NCBI GenBank assembly: GCA_040755725.1
Contig: JBFMAI010000031.1
Span: 62,001-126,000, forward strand
DNA from: JBFMAI01 sp040755725
Lineage (GTDB): Bacteria; Planctomycetota; Phycisphaerae; UBA1845; Fen-1342
DNA: 64,000 nt
Direction: 5' to 3'
The position numbers and the translations under genes are program-made. Positions 16,658-25,193 of this stretch are shown piece by piece. Below the pieces are notes generated by a model. It saw nothing but the letters and a program-made list of their open reading frames with translations, ran no database searches and was not told the DNA's origin. Position 1 is the stretch's first letter. Every line of letters begins with the position of its first letter.

Positions 16658-17602
16658 TCACTGGTCCCAGTGCGACAAGTCCCGGCCCAGCAACGCCGCC
16701 AGCCGCTGGTTTGGCTCCCGGAACCGCTCCACCAGCCGCGCGCGCGTCGCGGGTTGCATCGGCGGCGGCGCCAGGCGGGCCCGCAGCCCCGCGGCGCGGC
16801 GCGTCCGTTCGAGCAGGTGATAGGTGCAGTCTTTAAGCCGCTGGGGGACGAGGCTGCTGAGGTGCTCGAACCCGGGGATGCCCCGCAGCACCTGCGTCAT
16901 GTGCAGTCGGAGCTGCCATTGCTGATACGCTCGCGCCTCGTTTGCATGGACCGGCCCCGCGCTCAGCAGATCGACGCCCGCGTCGATCCCCAGGTGGCGG
17001 CAAACCTGCCGCAGCACCGCGCCGGGGTCGCGCTGCAAGTCTTCCAGCAACAAGAACAAGAACGCCTCGGGCGGGAAGTGCCGGCGGTACTCCTCGATGT
17101 AGCGAATGTACTCCCCGGCCCGCACCAAGTGCGGGTACGCCTCCAGGTAGTTCTCGAAGGTCGCCAGGTGCGGCCCCAACCGGTTCAAGGCCCGCGCTGT
17201 CTTGATCTGCTCGCCGTAGTCCGAATACGTGCGCTGCACCGGGTGCCGCATGATGTAGATGAGCTTCGCCTGTGGCACATACCGGCCCAGCCGGGCGGCG
17301 CACGTCGGGTACTCCTGCCACCAGGTGTAGATCGTCGAGGCCTCGCCGCAGAGCTGGTCCGGCCCGGCCTGCGCAAACAGCGCCCCGTACCACTCCCAGC
17401 CCAGGTCGAACTTGTCCGCGAAGAACTCCGGCTCCTTGTGCGGCGACAGGTAGAGCTGCGGGTGCCGCCTCAGGTACTCGTACAGCGTCGTCGTCCCGCA
17501 CTTGGCCGACCCGATGATGATGAAGTCCGGCAACCGGACGTGGGGCGGGGGGCCGATGTCCGTCGCCACCGGCGGAGCGTGCAGGACGGTCGTCACCGCC
17601 AA
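16658..17602 (-). CDS. Sulfotransferase (PAPS-dependent)
   Basis: A 314-residue sulfotransferase-family protein. The 5'-phosphosulfate loop is IIIGSAKCGTTTLYEYL (about 28-44) and the 3'-phosphate-binding motif is IMRHPVQRTYSDY. Other conserved parts are KEPEFFADKF and FLLLEDLQRDPGAVL. It transfers sulfate from PAPS, here most likely to a carbohydrate. It lies upstream of the ABC ATPase on the same strand and diverges from a GT2 gene. Sulfated surface glycan is a reasonable inference, but the acceptor is unknown. Confidence 0.88.
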   Translation of the reverse strand: MAVTTVLHAPPVATDIGPPPHVRLPDFIIIGSAKCGTTTLYEYLRRHPQLYLSPHKEPEFFADKFDLGWEWYGALFAQAGPDQLCGEASTIYTWWQEYPTCAARLGRYVPQAKLIYIMRHPVQRTYSDYGEQIKTARALNRLGPHLATFENYLEAYPHLVRAGEYIRYIEEYRRHFPPEAFLFLLLEDLQRDPGAVLRQVCRHLGIDAGVDLLSAGPVHANEARAYQQWQLRLHMTQVLRGIPGFEHLSSLVPQRLKDCTYHLLERTRRAAGLRARLAPPPMQPATRARLVERFREPNQRLAALLGRDLSHWDQ

Positions 17603-17729
17603 GGTCCTCGCTGCGAAAGGTGATCGTTCCAGGGGTGATATCGGCGGGCCGCGGCGGCCGTCCTCAAGCGGTTTTCCCGGCTCCCCGATAGCGCGCCATG
17701 ACGACCGACAGCCCGTCGGTCAGGAAGGT

Positions 17730-18719
17730 GTGTCTTCTTCGAGGACCGCTTTGGCCGAACGGACCGGCAACGGACGGGTCTCCGTCATCGTCCCGACTTA
17801 CAACCGGGCGCAACTTCTGCCGCGCGCCATCGCCAGCGTGCAGCGCCAGACCGTGGCCCACTTGTGCGACATCATCGTGATTGACGACGGCAGCACCGAC
17901 GACACCCCGGCCGTTGCCGCCCGCTACCGCGACCAGGTTCATTACATCCGCCAGCCCAATCGTGGTGCCCCGGCGGCCCGTAACCTGGGAATCCGCGCCT
18001 CCAATGGTGAGTTCGTCGCGTTTCTGGATTCCGACGACGAATGGACCCCGGACAAGACTGAGCGGCAGCTCGCTGCGCTGCGCCGCTGGCCGGCGGCCGT
18101 GCTGGCCACCGGCCGTGCCCTCGCGCGTTACGGCGACGGCCGCACGCGGCCGCACCTGGTCCCGGGCATACCGTTCGACCGCCCCGTGGATTTCGCTCCG
18201 CTGCTGTTCGCCGAGAACTTCATGCCGACGCCGACGATCATGGCGCGGCGGAGCGCGTTGGAAACGACCGACCTGTTCAGCGAGCGACTGCTGCGCCGCC
18301 ACGATTACCACCTGTGGGTGTGCCTGGCGTGTCGCGGCCCCGGGGTGTACGTCGATGCGCTGGTCGCGTACTACGACGACGACACGCCCGCGGGCCTTTC
18401 CCGCGACCGCGACACCTGCATGGACTACAAGCTGCTGGCCCGCCGGCTGCTGAAGTCGGAGCTTCGTCGGCGGCCCGATTGCGCGGCCATCTGGCGGCGC
18501 GGCATGGCCGACACGCTCGCCAGCCTGCGCGATCACGCCTACCGCGACGGCCATTACGCCGCCGCCGTCGGCTACGGGCTGCGTTCGCTGTGGCACGCCC
18601 CGCATCGCCCGAAGTGGGAATGGGGCCGACTGCTGTCGGCGATCGGCCGCGTGCTGCTGCCCCGCGGCTCCAATCCAACGTGTCGCAGGATGCGGGCCGC
18701 AGCGGTGGACCACCGATAG
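17730..18719 (+). CDS. GT2 family glycosyltransferase
   Basis: A GT-A/GT2 enzyme with VSVIVPTYNRAQLLPRAI, VIDDGSTDDTP and FLDSDDEW (the Asp-x-Asp equivalent). The open frame extends upstream into the antisense of the sulfotransferase gene. The start is therefore uncertain: GTG 17730 is listed, while TTG 17751 has a better-spaced GAGG. About 329 residues from 17730. Its last 148 bases overlap the 3' end of the convergent GT4 gene. It probably adds one sugar to a lipid-linked intermediate. Confidence 0.82.
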   Translation: MSSSRTALAERTGNGRVSVIVPTYNRAQLLPRAIASVQRQTVAHLCDIIVIDDGSTDDTPAVAARYRDQVHYIRQPNRGAPAARNLGIRASNGEFVAFLDSDDEWTPDKTERQLAALRRWPAAVLATGRALARYGDGRTRPHLVPGIPFDRPVDFAPLLFAENFMPTPTIMARRSALETTDLFSERLLRRHDYHLWVCLACRGPGVYVDALVAYYDDDTPAGLSRDRDTCMDYKLLARRLLKSELRRRPDCAAIWRRGMADTLASLRDHAYRDGHYAAAVGYGLRSLWHAPHRPKWEWGRLLSAIGRVLLPRGSNPTCRRMRAAAVDHR

Positions 18720-19864
18720 CGCTCTGCCGCCGCCTGTCGCCCGCGGTTCCCTAGTTCGGTCGCCAACTCACGATCCCGAATCAGGCGATTCAGCGCAATG
18801 GCCAGCGCCGCGGAGTCGGACCGGCGATAGAGCAGTCCGCCGCCGTGTTCGCGCACCACCTCGGCCATGCCGGAGTAGACGCGAGGGGGATCGTGCTCCG
18901 GGACCAGCACGGGCAGTCCGTGGGCCATGCCCTCCAACACGACGTTCGGGAACGTGTCGTAGAGGCTCGTGGACAGCACACCGTCCGCCGCCGCGTACCA
19001 GGGCCCCATGTTCCGCTGTGCGCCGGCGAATACGACCCGCGCGGCCACGCCTGCGGTCCCCGCCAACTGGCGCAGCTCTTCGAGTTCCGGCCCGTCGCCG
19101 ACGATCAGCAGTCGCCCGCGCGGGTCCACGTCCGCCAGCGCGCGGATGGCCAAGTCGAAGCCCTTGTTGCGGTCGCAGTGCCCGACCAGCGCGATGACGA
19201 ACTGGTCGGCCGCGGCCCCGATCTCCCGGCGTTTCGCGGTCCGCGCGCCGGGCATCGCCGCGACCGGACACCCGCCGTAGTCGCAACGTTCGACCGGTAC
19301 CGCATCACGCCGCGCAAACGCCCGAATTTCATGCACGCTCTGCCGCGTCGGCGCCAAGACCAGGTTGGCGCAAGCGAGCGCATGCCGTTCGACGCGGCGG
19401 AGGCCCAGGTAATCCAGCCACGCCCACCAGTGCGGGGCCCGGCGGCGCGGCCACGTGAATGGCAGGCAATTCGCCAGCAGGCAGGCAAAGACGAAGATGA
19501 CCGGCGTGTCCGGCCACGCGCGCCGGGCCGCGACCACCCACGTTGGACTGACGGCCACGAACGCAGCCCGCGGCGGCGGCAGGCGCCGCAGACCGCAGGC
19601 CATCCCCCCCGGCAGGCACCAATTCCGGACGCGCCACGATTGCGGCGACACGCCGCTGGGCAGGTTCATCCGCCCATCCACAGGCGTTGCCGGACCGGCC
19701 GCGCCGTGCCGGTCATCGACCCCCAGGATGAGTGAGCCGTACCCCGCCTGTCGCAGCGCCTCCTGGAGCCCCGCCGCGAAGGCCAGCCCGCCACCCCAGC
19801 CGCGTACATCGCAATGGCAGGCGAAGTAGAAGTCCGGGGCGGCATCCGGCGTGGGGCCAATCAT
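18572..19864 (-). CDS. GT4 family glycosyltransferase
   Basis: A 430-residue GT4 protein. The ATG at 19864 is preferred because GAGGG lies five bases upstream; a TTG in frame at 19882 is the alternative. The donor domain has VIALVGHCDRNKGFDLAIRA, LLIVGDGPELEEL and TSLYDTFPNVVLEGMAHGLP, with Asp replacing the first Glu of E-x7-E. The last 50 residues, after ILRHVGLEP, are low complexity and overlap the convergent GT2 gene. The core is likely complete, so the overlap may reflect a lost original stop codon. Confidence 0.82.
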   Translation of the reverse strand: MIGPTPDAAPDFYFACHCDVRGWGGGLAFAAGLQEALRQAGYGSLILGVDDRHGAAGPATPVDGRMNLPSGVSPQSWRVRNWCLPGGMACGLRRLPPPRAAFVAVSPTWVVAARRAWPDTPVIFVFACLLANCLPFTWPRRRAPHWWAWLDYLGLRRVERHALACANLVLAPTRQSVHEIRAFARRDAVPVERCDYGGCPVAAMPGARTAKRREIGAAADQFVIALVGHCDRNKGFDLAIRALADVDPRGRLLIVGDGPELEELRQLAGTAGVAARVVFAGAQRNMGPWYAAADGVLSTSLYDTFPNVVLEGMAHGLPVLVPEHDPPRVYSGMAEVVREHGGGLLYRRSDSAALAIALNRLIRDRELATELGNRGRQAAAERYRWSTAAARILRHVGLEPRGSSTRPIADSSRPHSHFGRCGACHSERSP

Positions 19865-20370
19865 CAATTCCCTCGTCGGCAAACGCCGGCATCGACCGCC
19901 GGACCCGGTTGGCCGGCGGACTCCGGCGCCCGACGGGTTGTATCGACCAACGACGCCGCGCGCGCTGTCGCGGGGCGCAGGCCCTGCGCGGGGCGCCGGG
20001 CGCGGGCCGTCCGCTGGGACGGCCAGGCATATCAGACGCGCGCCGTGAGCAGCGTCCTAGATTCTCTCGCGCGGTCCGCCCGCGAGGTGGGTGGGGTCCG
20101 CATTGCGAAACTCATCTCCGCAAGAAGCGATAAACACCGCGGATTCCGTGTGCCGCCTCGCGGCACATCACCGGCTCGCGCGGACGAACCGCAGGGTACG
20201 AGCATCGTCGCCGCGCGACGTGCGCCCGTGAAAAGACCGCACCAACGCCGTAACGACCGGGCGCCGCACCGGCCGTTGGGACACAGGCCGGGACGCCTGT
20301 GCCACCGTGTGCGGCGCGGGCGCGTCGATCAGAACCCCGCACGCGAGCGCGGGGCGTTGGGTTCCGGCCC
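19865..20370. other. Intergenic region with a dispersed repeat
   Basis: About 500 bases without a convincing gene between divergent transcription units. Open frames here are short and basic with shadow-like composition. It contains one dispersed GC-rich repeat (20255-20317) and a small hairpin of CCCCGC and GCGGGG arms (about 20333-20352) just before the Alg14-like gene. Promoters for both flanking genes must lie here, but no clear -35/-10 pair stands out. Confidence 0.6.
20255..20317. repeat. Dispersed GC-rich repeat, GCACCGGCCG family
   Basis: It shares GCCGCACCGGCCGT and ACACAGGCCGGGACGCCTGT with the copy at 5700-5766 in opposite gene context. The core is palindromic and reappears near 6815, 8009, 9772 and 49336. 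Confidence 0.75.
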
Positions 20371-20889
20371 ATGACGAACGACCACCGACCACTGATTCTC
20401 GTCGTCCTGGCCGGCGGAGGCTGGTACCGCGAGACGCTGCGCCTGGTGGAGGCGTTCGATCCCCATCAGGTCCGCGTGGCTTACGCCTACGCCCTGCACC
20501 AACACCACGCCTGCGGCCGGCTGGCCATGCCGCTCCCCGGCGAGCGCTACCCCATCCACTACCTCGGCCGCACGCAGGGCCGGCCGTGGCGGCACCTGGT
20601 CAATCTCCTGTGGCTGGGGCGCGGGTTCATCGAGGCGTACCGGCTCATCCGGCGGCTGCGGCCCGACGCCGTCCTGGCCCTCGGCACCGCCGTCGCCGTC
20701 CCGCTGTTTGCCGCGGCCAAGTTGCTGCGTGTTCGCTGCGTCTTCATCGAGACGGTGACGCGCGTGCAGCGCCTGTCGCGCACGGGGCGGCTGCTCCATC
20801 GCTGGTGCCTGAGCGACCGGTTGTATGTCCAATGGCCGAAGCTGGTCGAGGCGTACCCCGGCAGCCGCTTCGCGGGAGCGGTGCTGTGA
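20371..20889 (+). CDS. Alg14/PssD-like glycosyltransferase subunit
   Basis: A 172-residue protein resembling the N-terminal half of a split GT28-type UDP-GlcNAc/glucuronosyl transferase (Alg14, PssD, CpsF). It shows LILVVLAGGGWYRETLRLV at the N-terminus, an amphipathic or membrane-associated segment, RPDAVLALGTAVAVPLFAAA and CVFIETVTRVQRLSRTGR. Alg14-type subunits anchor the catalytic partner to the membrane and contribute to the acceptor site. The stop overlaps the GTG start of the Alg13-like gene, which supports a 1:1 complex. It probably adds an early sugar to the lipid-linked intermediate. Confidence 0.85.
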   Translation: MTNDHRPLILVVLAGGGWYRETLRLVEAFDPHQVRVAYAYALHQHHACGRLAMPLPGERYPIHYLGRTQGRPWRHLVNLLWLGRGFIEAYRLIRRLRPDAVLALGTAVAVPLFAAAKLLRVRCVFIETVTRVQRLSRTGRLLHRWCLSDRLYVQWPKLVEAYPGSRFAGAVL

Positions 20890-21473
20890 GTAGCGAGTCA
20901 CGAGTACCAAGTAGCGCGTTGGAAAGTCGGCCACGGGCCGGTCACGCCGCGGCCTTCGACTCGATACCCGACATTCTGACATCCGCGTTAGTCGTCGTCG
21001 GCACGCAGCACTTCGACGCGCTGGTCGCCGAGGTGGACCGGCTGGTCGAGATCGGCCGCCTGCCGCGCGACACGTTCGGCCAGATCGGCTCCGGGCACTA
21101 CGTGCCGCGCCATTTCCCCTGGGTCCGCTACGAACGCGACCTGTGGCAACGGCTGACCCAGGCCGACCTCATCATCACCCACGGGGGGACCGGCCTGGTA
21201 ATGGAGTGCCTCCAGTCCGGCCGGGCCTTCATCGCGGTCCCGGACGAGCTCAAACCCGAGAACCACCAGCTCGAGTTCCTGGAGGCCCTCGCCGAACGCT
21301 TTGACTATTGCTGGGCCCGCCGCCCGGCGGACCTGGAAGCTGCCCTGGACCACGCCCGACCCGCCCGCCGCCGCGACTCCCGCGACGTGCGTGAACTGGC
21401 CGGCGACATCCTGGCCTTTGTGCGACCAAGGGGCAGCGTCGGACAGCTCGTCGCCGGCCGTTTTTGCCCGTAG
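20886..21473 (+). CDS. Alg13/PssE-like glycosyltransferase subunit
   Basis: The catalytic half of the split transferase, about 195 residues from the GTG at 20886 (GTGA overlap). The fold starts at SALVVVGTQHFDALVAEVDR near residue 33; ADLIITHGGTGLVMECL is the UDP-sugar binding motif, followed by IAVPDELKPENHQLEF. The first 30 residues come from a short repeat-like stretch (20888-20915, a GAGTCACGAGTAC type sequence) and are unusual for the family. This suggests the original start was replaced or the repeat was inserted there. Confidence 0.83.
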   Translation: MSSESRVPSSALESRPRAGHAAAFDSIPDILTSALVVVGTQHFDALVAEVDRLVEIGRLPRDTFGQIGSGHYVPRHFPWVRYERDLWQRLTQADLIITHGGTGLVMECLQSGRAFIAVPDELKPENHQLEFLEALAERFDYCWARRPADLEAALDHARPARRRDSRDVRELAGDILAFVRPRGSVGQLVAGRFCP

Positions 21474-21601
21474 CGTCCGGCGTGGCTCCCCGGCGGGCGA
21501 CACCGGCCCCGGGGCCTCAAGCCCACCTACCGGCAGGCCCGATATTTCCCGGCGACATTGACCACCGCGCGGTCCGACCGCGGGAGGCCTGGAGTCTGCG
21601 C

Positions 21602-24166
21602 ATGAGAATGTACGCCGGTGCGTTTCTCGTGGCGATGGCCACGCTGTCCTTGCAGGTGGCGCTGACCCGCCTGCTGAGCATCACCGCCTGGTACTTCCTG
21701 GCGTTCTTCGCCATCGCCCTGGCGATGCTCGGCCTGACCGCCGGCGCGGCCACCGTGTACCTCAACCGCGAGCGCTTCAGCGGGGACCGGCTGACCGGCT
21801 CACTGGGCCGCGCGTGCCTGTACATGGCCGGCTCAATCCCGCTCACGCTCGTGGCGCTGTGCCTCCTGCCGATCCCCGTGTTCTTCGGCGCGATCAGTGC
21901 CTGCGCCATTCTGGCGGCCAGCGCCATCGCCTTCCTGCCGTTCTACTTCAGCGGGATCGTCATCACCGGCGTGCTGACCTGCGCGCCGCAGCCCAGCGGG
22001 CGGCTCTACGCGGCGGACCTGCTCGGCGCCGCGACCGGCTGCCTCTTCATCCTCGCCGCCCTGGAGCACATGGATGTGTGCAGCGCGGGCCTGCTGTGCG
22101 CGGCGCTCGCGGCCCTGGCGGCGCTGGCGTTCGCCTACCGGCATGTTCACAGCGGCGGCCTGGCCCGGCCGGCGGCTGGGGTCTTCGTCGTCCTGCTCGT
22201 CGCCGGGCTGGCCAACAGCCAGAGCCCGCGGATGATTCGCCCCTATGTGGCCAAGTCGCAGTTGCAGGCCGCTCACCGCGTTGGACGCGAGTACTGGAAC
22301 TCCTTCTCGCGCGTCACGATGGAAAAAGCGGTCGAGCCGCTGCACTACTGGGGCCGCAGTGCCAAGGCCCCGGAGGCCCGCATCCCGTGCTACCGCATGA
22401 CGATCGACGGCGCCGCCGGCACCCACATGCGCCGCTTCGCCGCCTGGGAGGACCTGGACCACCTGCGCTACGACGTGACCAACGTGGCCTACTATCTCCG
22501 GCCCACGGGCGGGGCGTGCGTCATCGGTGTCGGCGGGGGGCGGGACGTGCAGAGTGCCCTGCGTTTCGGCCACCAGCGGGTCCTGGGGATCGAGCTTAAC
22601 CCCGCGTTCATTCGCATCCTGAAGCACGACTACGCCGACTTCGCGGGCCTGGCCGGCCGCCCGGAGGTCGAGCTCGTCGTGGACGAAGCCCGCAGCTACC
22701 TGTCGCGTTCGACCGAGCGGTTCCCCTTGGTCCAAATGTCGCTCGTGGACACCTGGGCCGCCACCGGCGCGGGGGCGTTCTCGCTCAGCGAGAACAACCT
22801 CTACACCGTCGAGGCCTGGCAGATCCTTCTCGACCGACTCACGCCCGACGGCGTGTTCACCGTGTCACGCTGGTACAGTCCGGAGCGCCTCGGCGAAACC
22901 GGCCGCCTGGTGGCGCTGGCGTGCGAAGCGCTGCGCCACCGTGGCGTGCAGGCCCCGTTGGCGCATCTGGCCGTCCTGACCCGCAAGCCCGTGGCCACGC
23001 TGTTGCTCTGTGCTCGCCCGTTCGAGCCCGAAGAGCTGACGCTCCTGAAGGACCTCGCGGCCGAGCACGAGTACAAGCTCCCGCTGCTGGCCGGACGCGA
23101 GGAGCCCGAAACGGTCCTCACCCGCATCGCGCTGGCCGGTACCGCGGCCGAGCTGGACCGGCTCGGGCGGGCCGAGGGGATGCGCTTTGATCCGACGACC
23201 GACGAGAACCCCTATTTCTTCAACATGCTGCGACTGGACAGCCTGCACCGCAGCTTCAGCGCCTACGACGGCGTCGTCAGCGGCAACATGCAGGCCTCGT
23301 GTCTGCAAGTCGGCCTGGTGCTCTCCCTGCTGCTGATTGCCGCCGTGACGATCATCGTGCCACTAATGAAGCGCACGCGTCTGGTGACGGCCGGCGGCCC
23401 GCCCGTGCTGTGGTCCGGCGCCCTGTACTTCGTGCTCATTGGCTGCGGGTTCATGCTGGCCGAGATCGCGATGATCCAGAAGCTGTCGGTGCTGATCAGC
23501 CACCCGGTCTACGCGCTGGGCATCCTGCTGTTCGCGCTCATTCTCTCCAGCGGCCTCGGCGCGGCCCTCAGCGAGCGCTTGCCGCTGACCCGCGCGCCAG
23601 GGGTCTACCTCTACCCACTGGCCACCGCCGCCGCCGTCTTGCTTGCCAGCCGCGCCATGACCCTCGCCACCACGCACCTGGCGACCACGTCGATGACCGT
23701 GCGGATCGCCGCCGCCATCGCCGTGATCTTCCCCCTCGGGCTCCTGCTGGGGCTCTTTTTCCCCACCGGCATGAGCCTCGTCCGGCGGATCTCCAACTTC
23801 GACACACCGTGGTACTGGGCCCTCAACGGCGTCTTCGGCGTGCTCTGCTCCGCGGTGGCGGTGCTCATCAGCATCTACAGCGGCATTTCGACGAACCTGT
23901 ACATCTCGGCGGCCTGCTATACCCTCGTGCTGGTGTGCGTGATCGACCTGCACCGCCGCCGGGCGGCCTCGCCGCGACCCGTGGCCGCGACGGCGGCGGC
24001 CCCGAGCGTGGTCCCTTCGTTTGTCGAGTCGCTCCGTCGTCTGCCGGATCGAGCGCCCGGGAGTCCGGAGCGCGATGCCGACGCATGGGTCGGCGCCGGA
24101 ACGGGAGGGCGAAGCAGCAAGGTGGCTCGCCGGGAGGGTGAAGCTCCCGCTGAGCCGGAATGGTGA
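21602..24166 (+). CDS. Polytopic membrane protein with spermidine-synthase-like domain
   Basis: An 854-residue protein starting at the ATG 21602, directly before the first helix. Six or more N-terminal membrane helices (residues 1-260) are followed by a soluble class I methyltransferase/spermidine-synthase-like domain with VIGVGGGRDVQSALRFG, VLGIELNPAFIRIL and LVQMSLVDTWAATGAGAFSL. At least six further helices follow. Proteins of this architecture are common in environmental bacteria, but their reaction is not established. The last residues (VARREGEAPAEPEW) derive from a dispersed repeat that supplies the stop. It lies between Alg13/14-like and FkbM-like genes. Confidence 0.85.
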   Translation: MRMYAGAFLVAMATLSLQVALTRLLSITAWYFLAFFAIALAMLGLTAGAATVYLNRERFSGDRLTGSLGRACLYMAGSIPLTLVALCLLPIPVFFGAISACAILAASAIAFLPFYFSGIVITGVLTCAPQPSGRLYAADLLGAATGCLFILAALEHMDVCSAGLLCAALAALAALAFAYRHVHSGGLARPAAGVFVVLLVAGLANSQSPRMIRPYVAKSQLQAAHRVGREYWNSFSRVTMEKAVEPLHYWGRSAKAPEARIPCYRMTIDGAAGTHMRRFAAWEDLDHLRYDVTNVAYYLRPTGGACVIGVGGGRDVQSALRFGHQRVLGIELNPAFIRILKHDYADFAGLAGRPEVELVVDEARSYLSRSTERFPLVQMSLVDTWAATGAGAFSLSENNLYTVEAWQILLDRLTPDGVFTVSRWYSPERLGETGRLVALACEALRHRGVQAPLAHLAVLTRKPVATLLLCARPFEPEELTLLKDLAAEHEYKLPLLAGREEPETVLTRIALAGTAAELDRLGRAEGMRFDPTTDENPYFFNMLRLDSLHRSFSAYDGVVSGNMQASCLQVGLVLSLLLIAAVTIIVPLMKRTRLVTAGGPPVLWSGALYFVLIGCGFMLAEIAMIQKLSVLISHPVYALGILLFALILSSGLGAALSERLPLTRAPGVYLYPLATAAAVLLASRAMTLATTHLATTSMTVRIAAAIAVIFPLGLLLGLFFPTGMSLVRRISNFDTPWYWALNGVFGVLCSAVAVLISIYSGISTNLYISAACYTLVLVCVIDLHRRRAASPRPVAATAAAPSVVPSFVESLRRLPDRAPGSPERDADAWVGAGTGGRSSKVARREGEAPAEPEW

Positions 24167-24204
24167 AGCGGTGGGGCGGCTCGGCAGGAGCCGCGCCCTC
24201 CCCA
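24102..24204. repeat. Dispersed palindromic repeat, GGGAGGGCGA family
   Basis: GGGAGGG arms and CGCCCTCCC arms enclose CTCCCGCTGAGCCGG. It overlaps the end of the spermidine-synthase-like gene and encodes REGEAPAEPEW. The family is also at 8069-8100, 25817-25870, 54028-54120 and 58246-58326. Confidence 0.8.
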
Positions 24205-24287
24205 CCCGTGCAACCGCGACTGGGCGAACGCAGCCCGGTTCCACCGGGCGAAGCCACACGGCCGATAACACGTGATTAGGACGCCCG

Positions 24288-25184
24288 GTGGTGGACCGTC
24301 GGCGCGTGGAGACCGGTATGTTCATGCCGCTGGCCGTTAGTGGGGCCTCGTGGGTGACGCGGCACTGCCAGACACTTCCCGGCCGCTGGCGGCTGCTGCG
24401 CTGGTTGGAGCGCCAGGGCCCCGTGTTGGCCGGCCTCCCGCCGCAAACCGTCTCGGTCGGCGACGGCCTCCGCATGTCCGTCAACCCGGTGGATGAGAAC
24501 GGCCGCTGGGTCTTCGTCCACGGGCTGGAACGCAACGAGCGGATCACGCGGCAATTCGTGCGCCTGCTGCGCCCCGGCGACCACGTGATCGACGTCGGGG
24601 CCAACGTCGGCTACTTCACACTCGTCGCCGCCCGCCTGGTCGGCCCGACCGGCGGCGTCCACGCGTTCGAACCGTCGCCGCAGGTCTTCCCCTGGCTGCG
24701 GGCCAACGCTCGGTTGAATCCGGTGCTGAACATCTGCGTTCACCAGAAAGCGGTGACCGATCGCGGCGGTCCCGTGCGCTTCCACGCCGCTTCGCCCGAC
24801 CGCACCGGGTACTCCTCCATCCGCGACCTGGGGACGGAGACGGCCGCCGTGACGACGGTGGACGCCGTCGCCCTCGACGACCTGCTGGACGAGCTGCCAC
24901 CCACGCGCCTGGTCAAGATCGACGTCGAGGGGGCCGAGTGGCTCGTGTTGCAAGGGATGCGCCGGTTGCTGGAACGTGACCGGCCGCACCTGATCTGCGA
25001 GCTTGACGACGGCTTCCTGCGGGAGCTGGGCGCCGACGCGGAGAAGGTCTGTCAGTTCCTGCGCGACGCCGGCTACAGCCTGCACCGGATCGTGGCCCGC
25101 GGCGAGCTGGAGCCGGTGTCCGCCGCGCCGCGGGACCGCTGCAATCTCGTGGCCAGCCCGCGCGGCAACGGACACGGCCGTTAG
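24288..25184 (+). CDS. FkbM family methyltransferase
   Basis: A 298-residue FkbM-type SAM-dependent methyltransferase: DHVIDVGANVGYFTLVAARL (motif I), GVHAFEPSPQVFPWL, AVTTVDAVALDDLL and LVKIDVEGAEWLVLQGM. The GTG at 24288 has AGGA seven bases upstream; the ATG at 24318, with GGAGA before it, is an equally good start. These enzymes methylate sugar hydroxyls in surface glycans. It is followed after 9 bases by the GT39-like gene, so the two are probably cotranscribed. Confidence 0.87.
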   Translation: MVDRRRVETGMFMPLAVSGASWVTRHCQTLPGRWRLLRWLERQGPVLAGLPPQTVSVGDGLRMSVNPVDENGRWVFVHGLERNERITRQFVRLLRPGDHVIDVGANVGYFTLVAARLVGPTGGVHAFEPSPQVFPWLRANARLNPVLNICVHQKAVTDRGGPVRFHAASPDRTGYSSIRDLGTETAAVTTVDAVALDDLLDELPPTRLVKIDVEGAEWLVLQGMRRLLERDRPHLICELDDGFLRELGADAEKVCQFLRDAGYSLHRIVARGELEPVSAAPRDRCNLVASPRGNGHGR

Positions 25185-25193
25185 AGATCGGCC

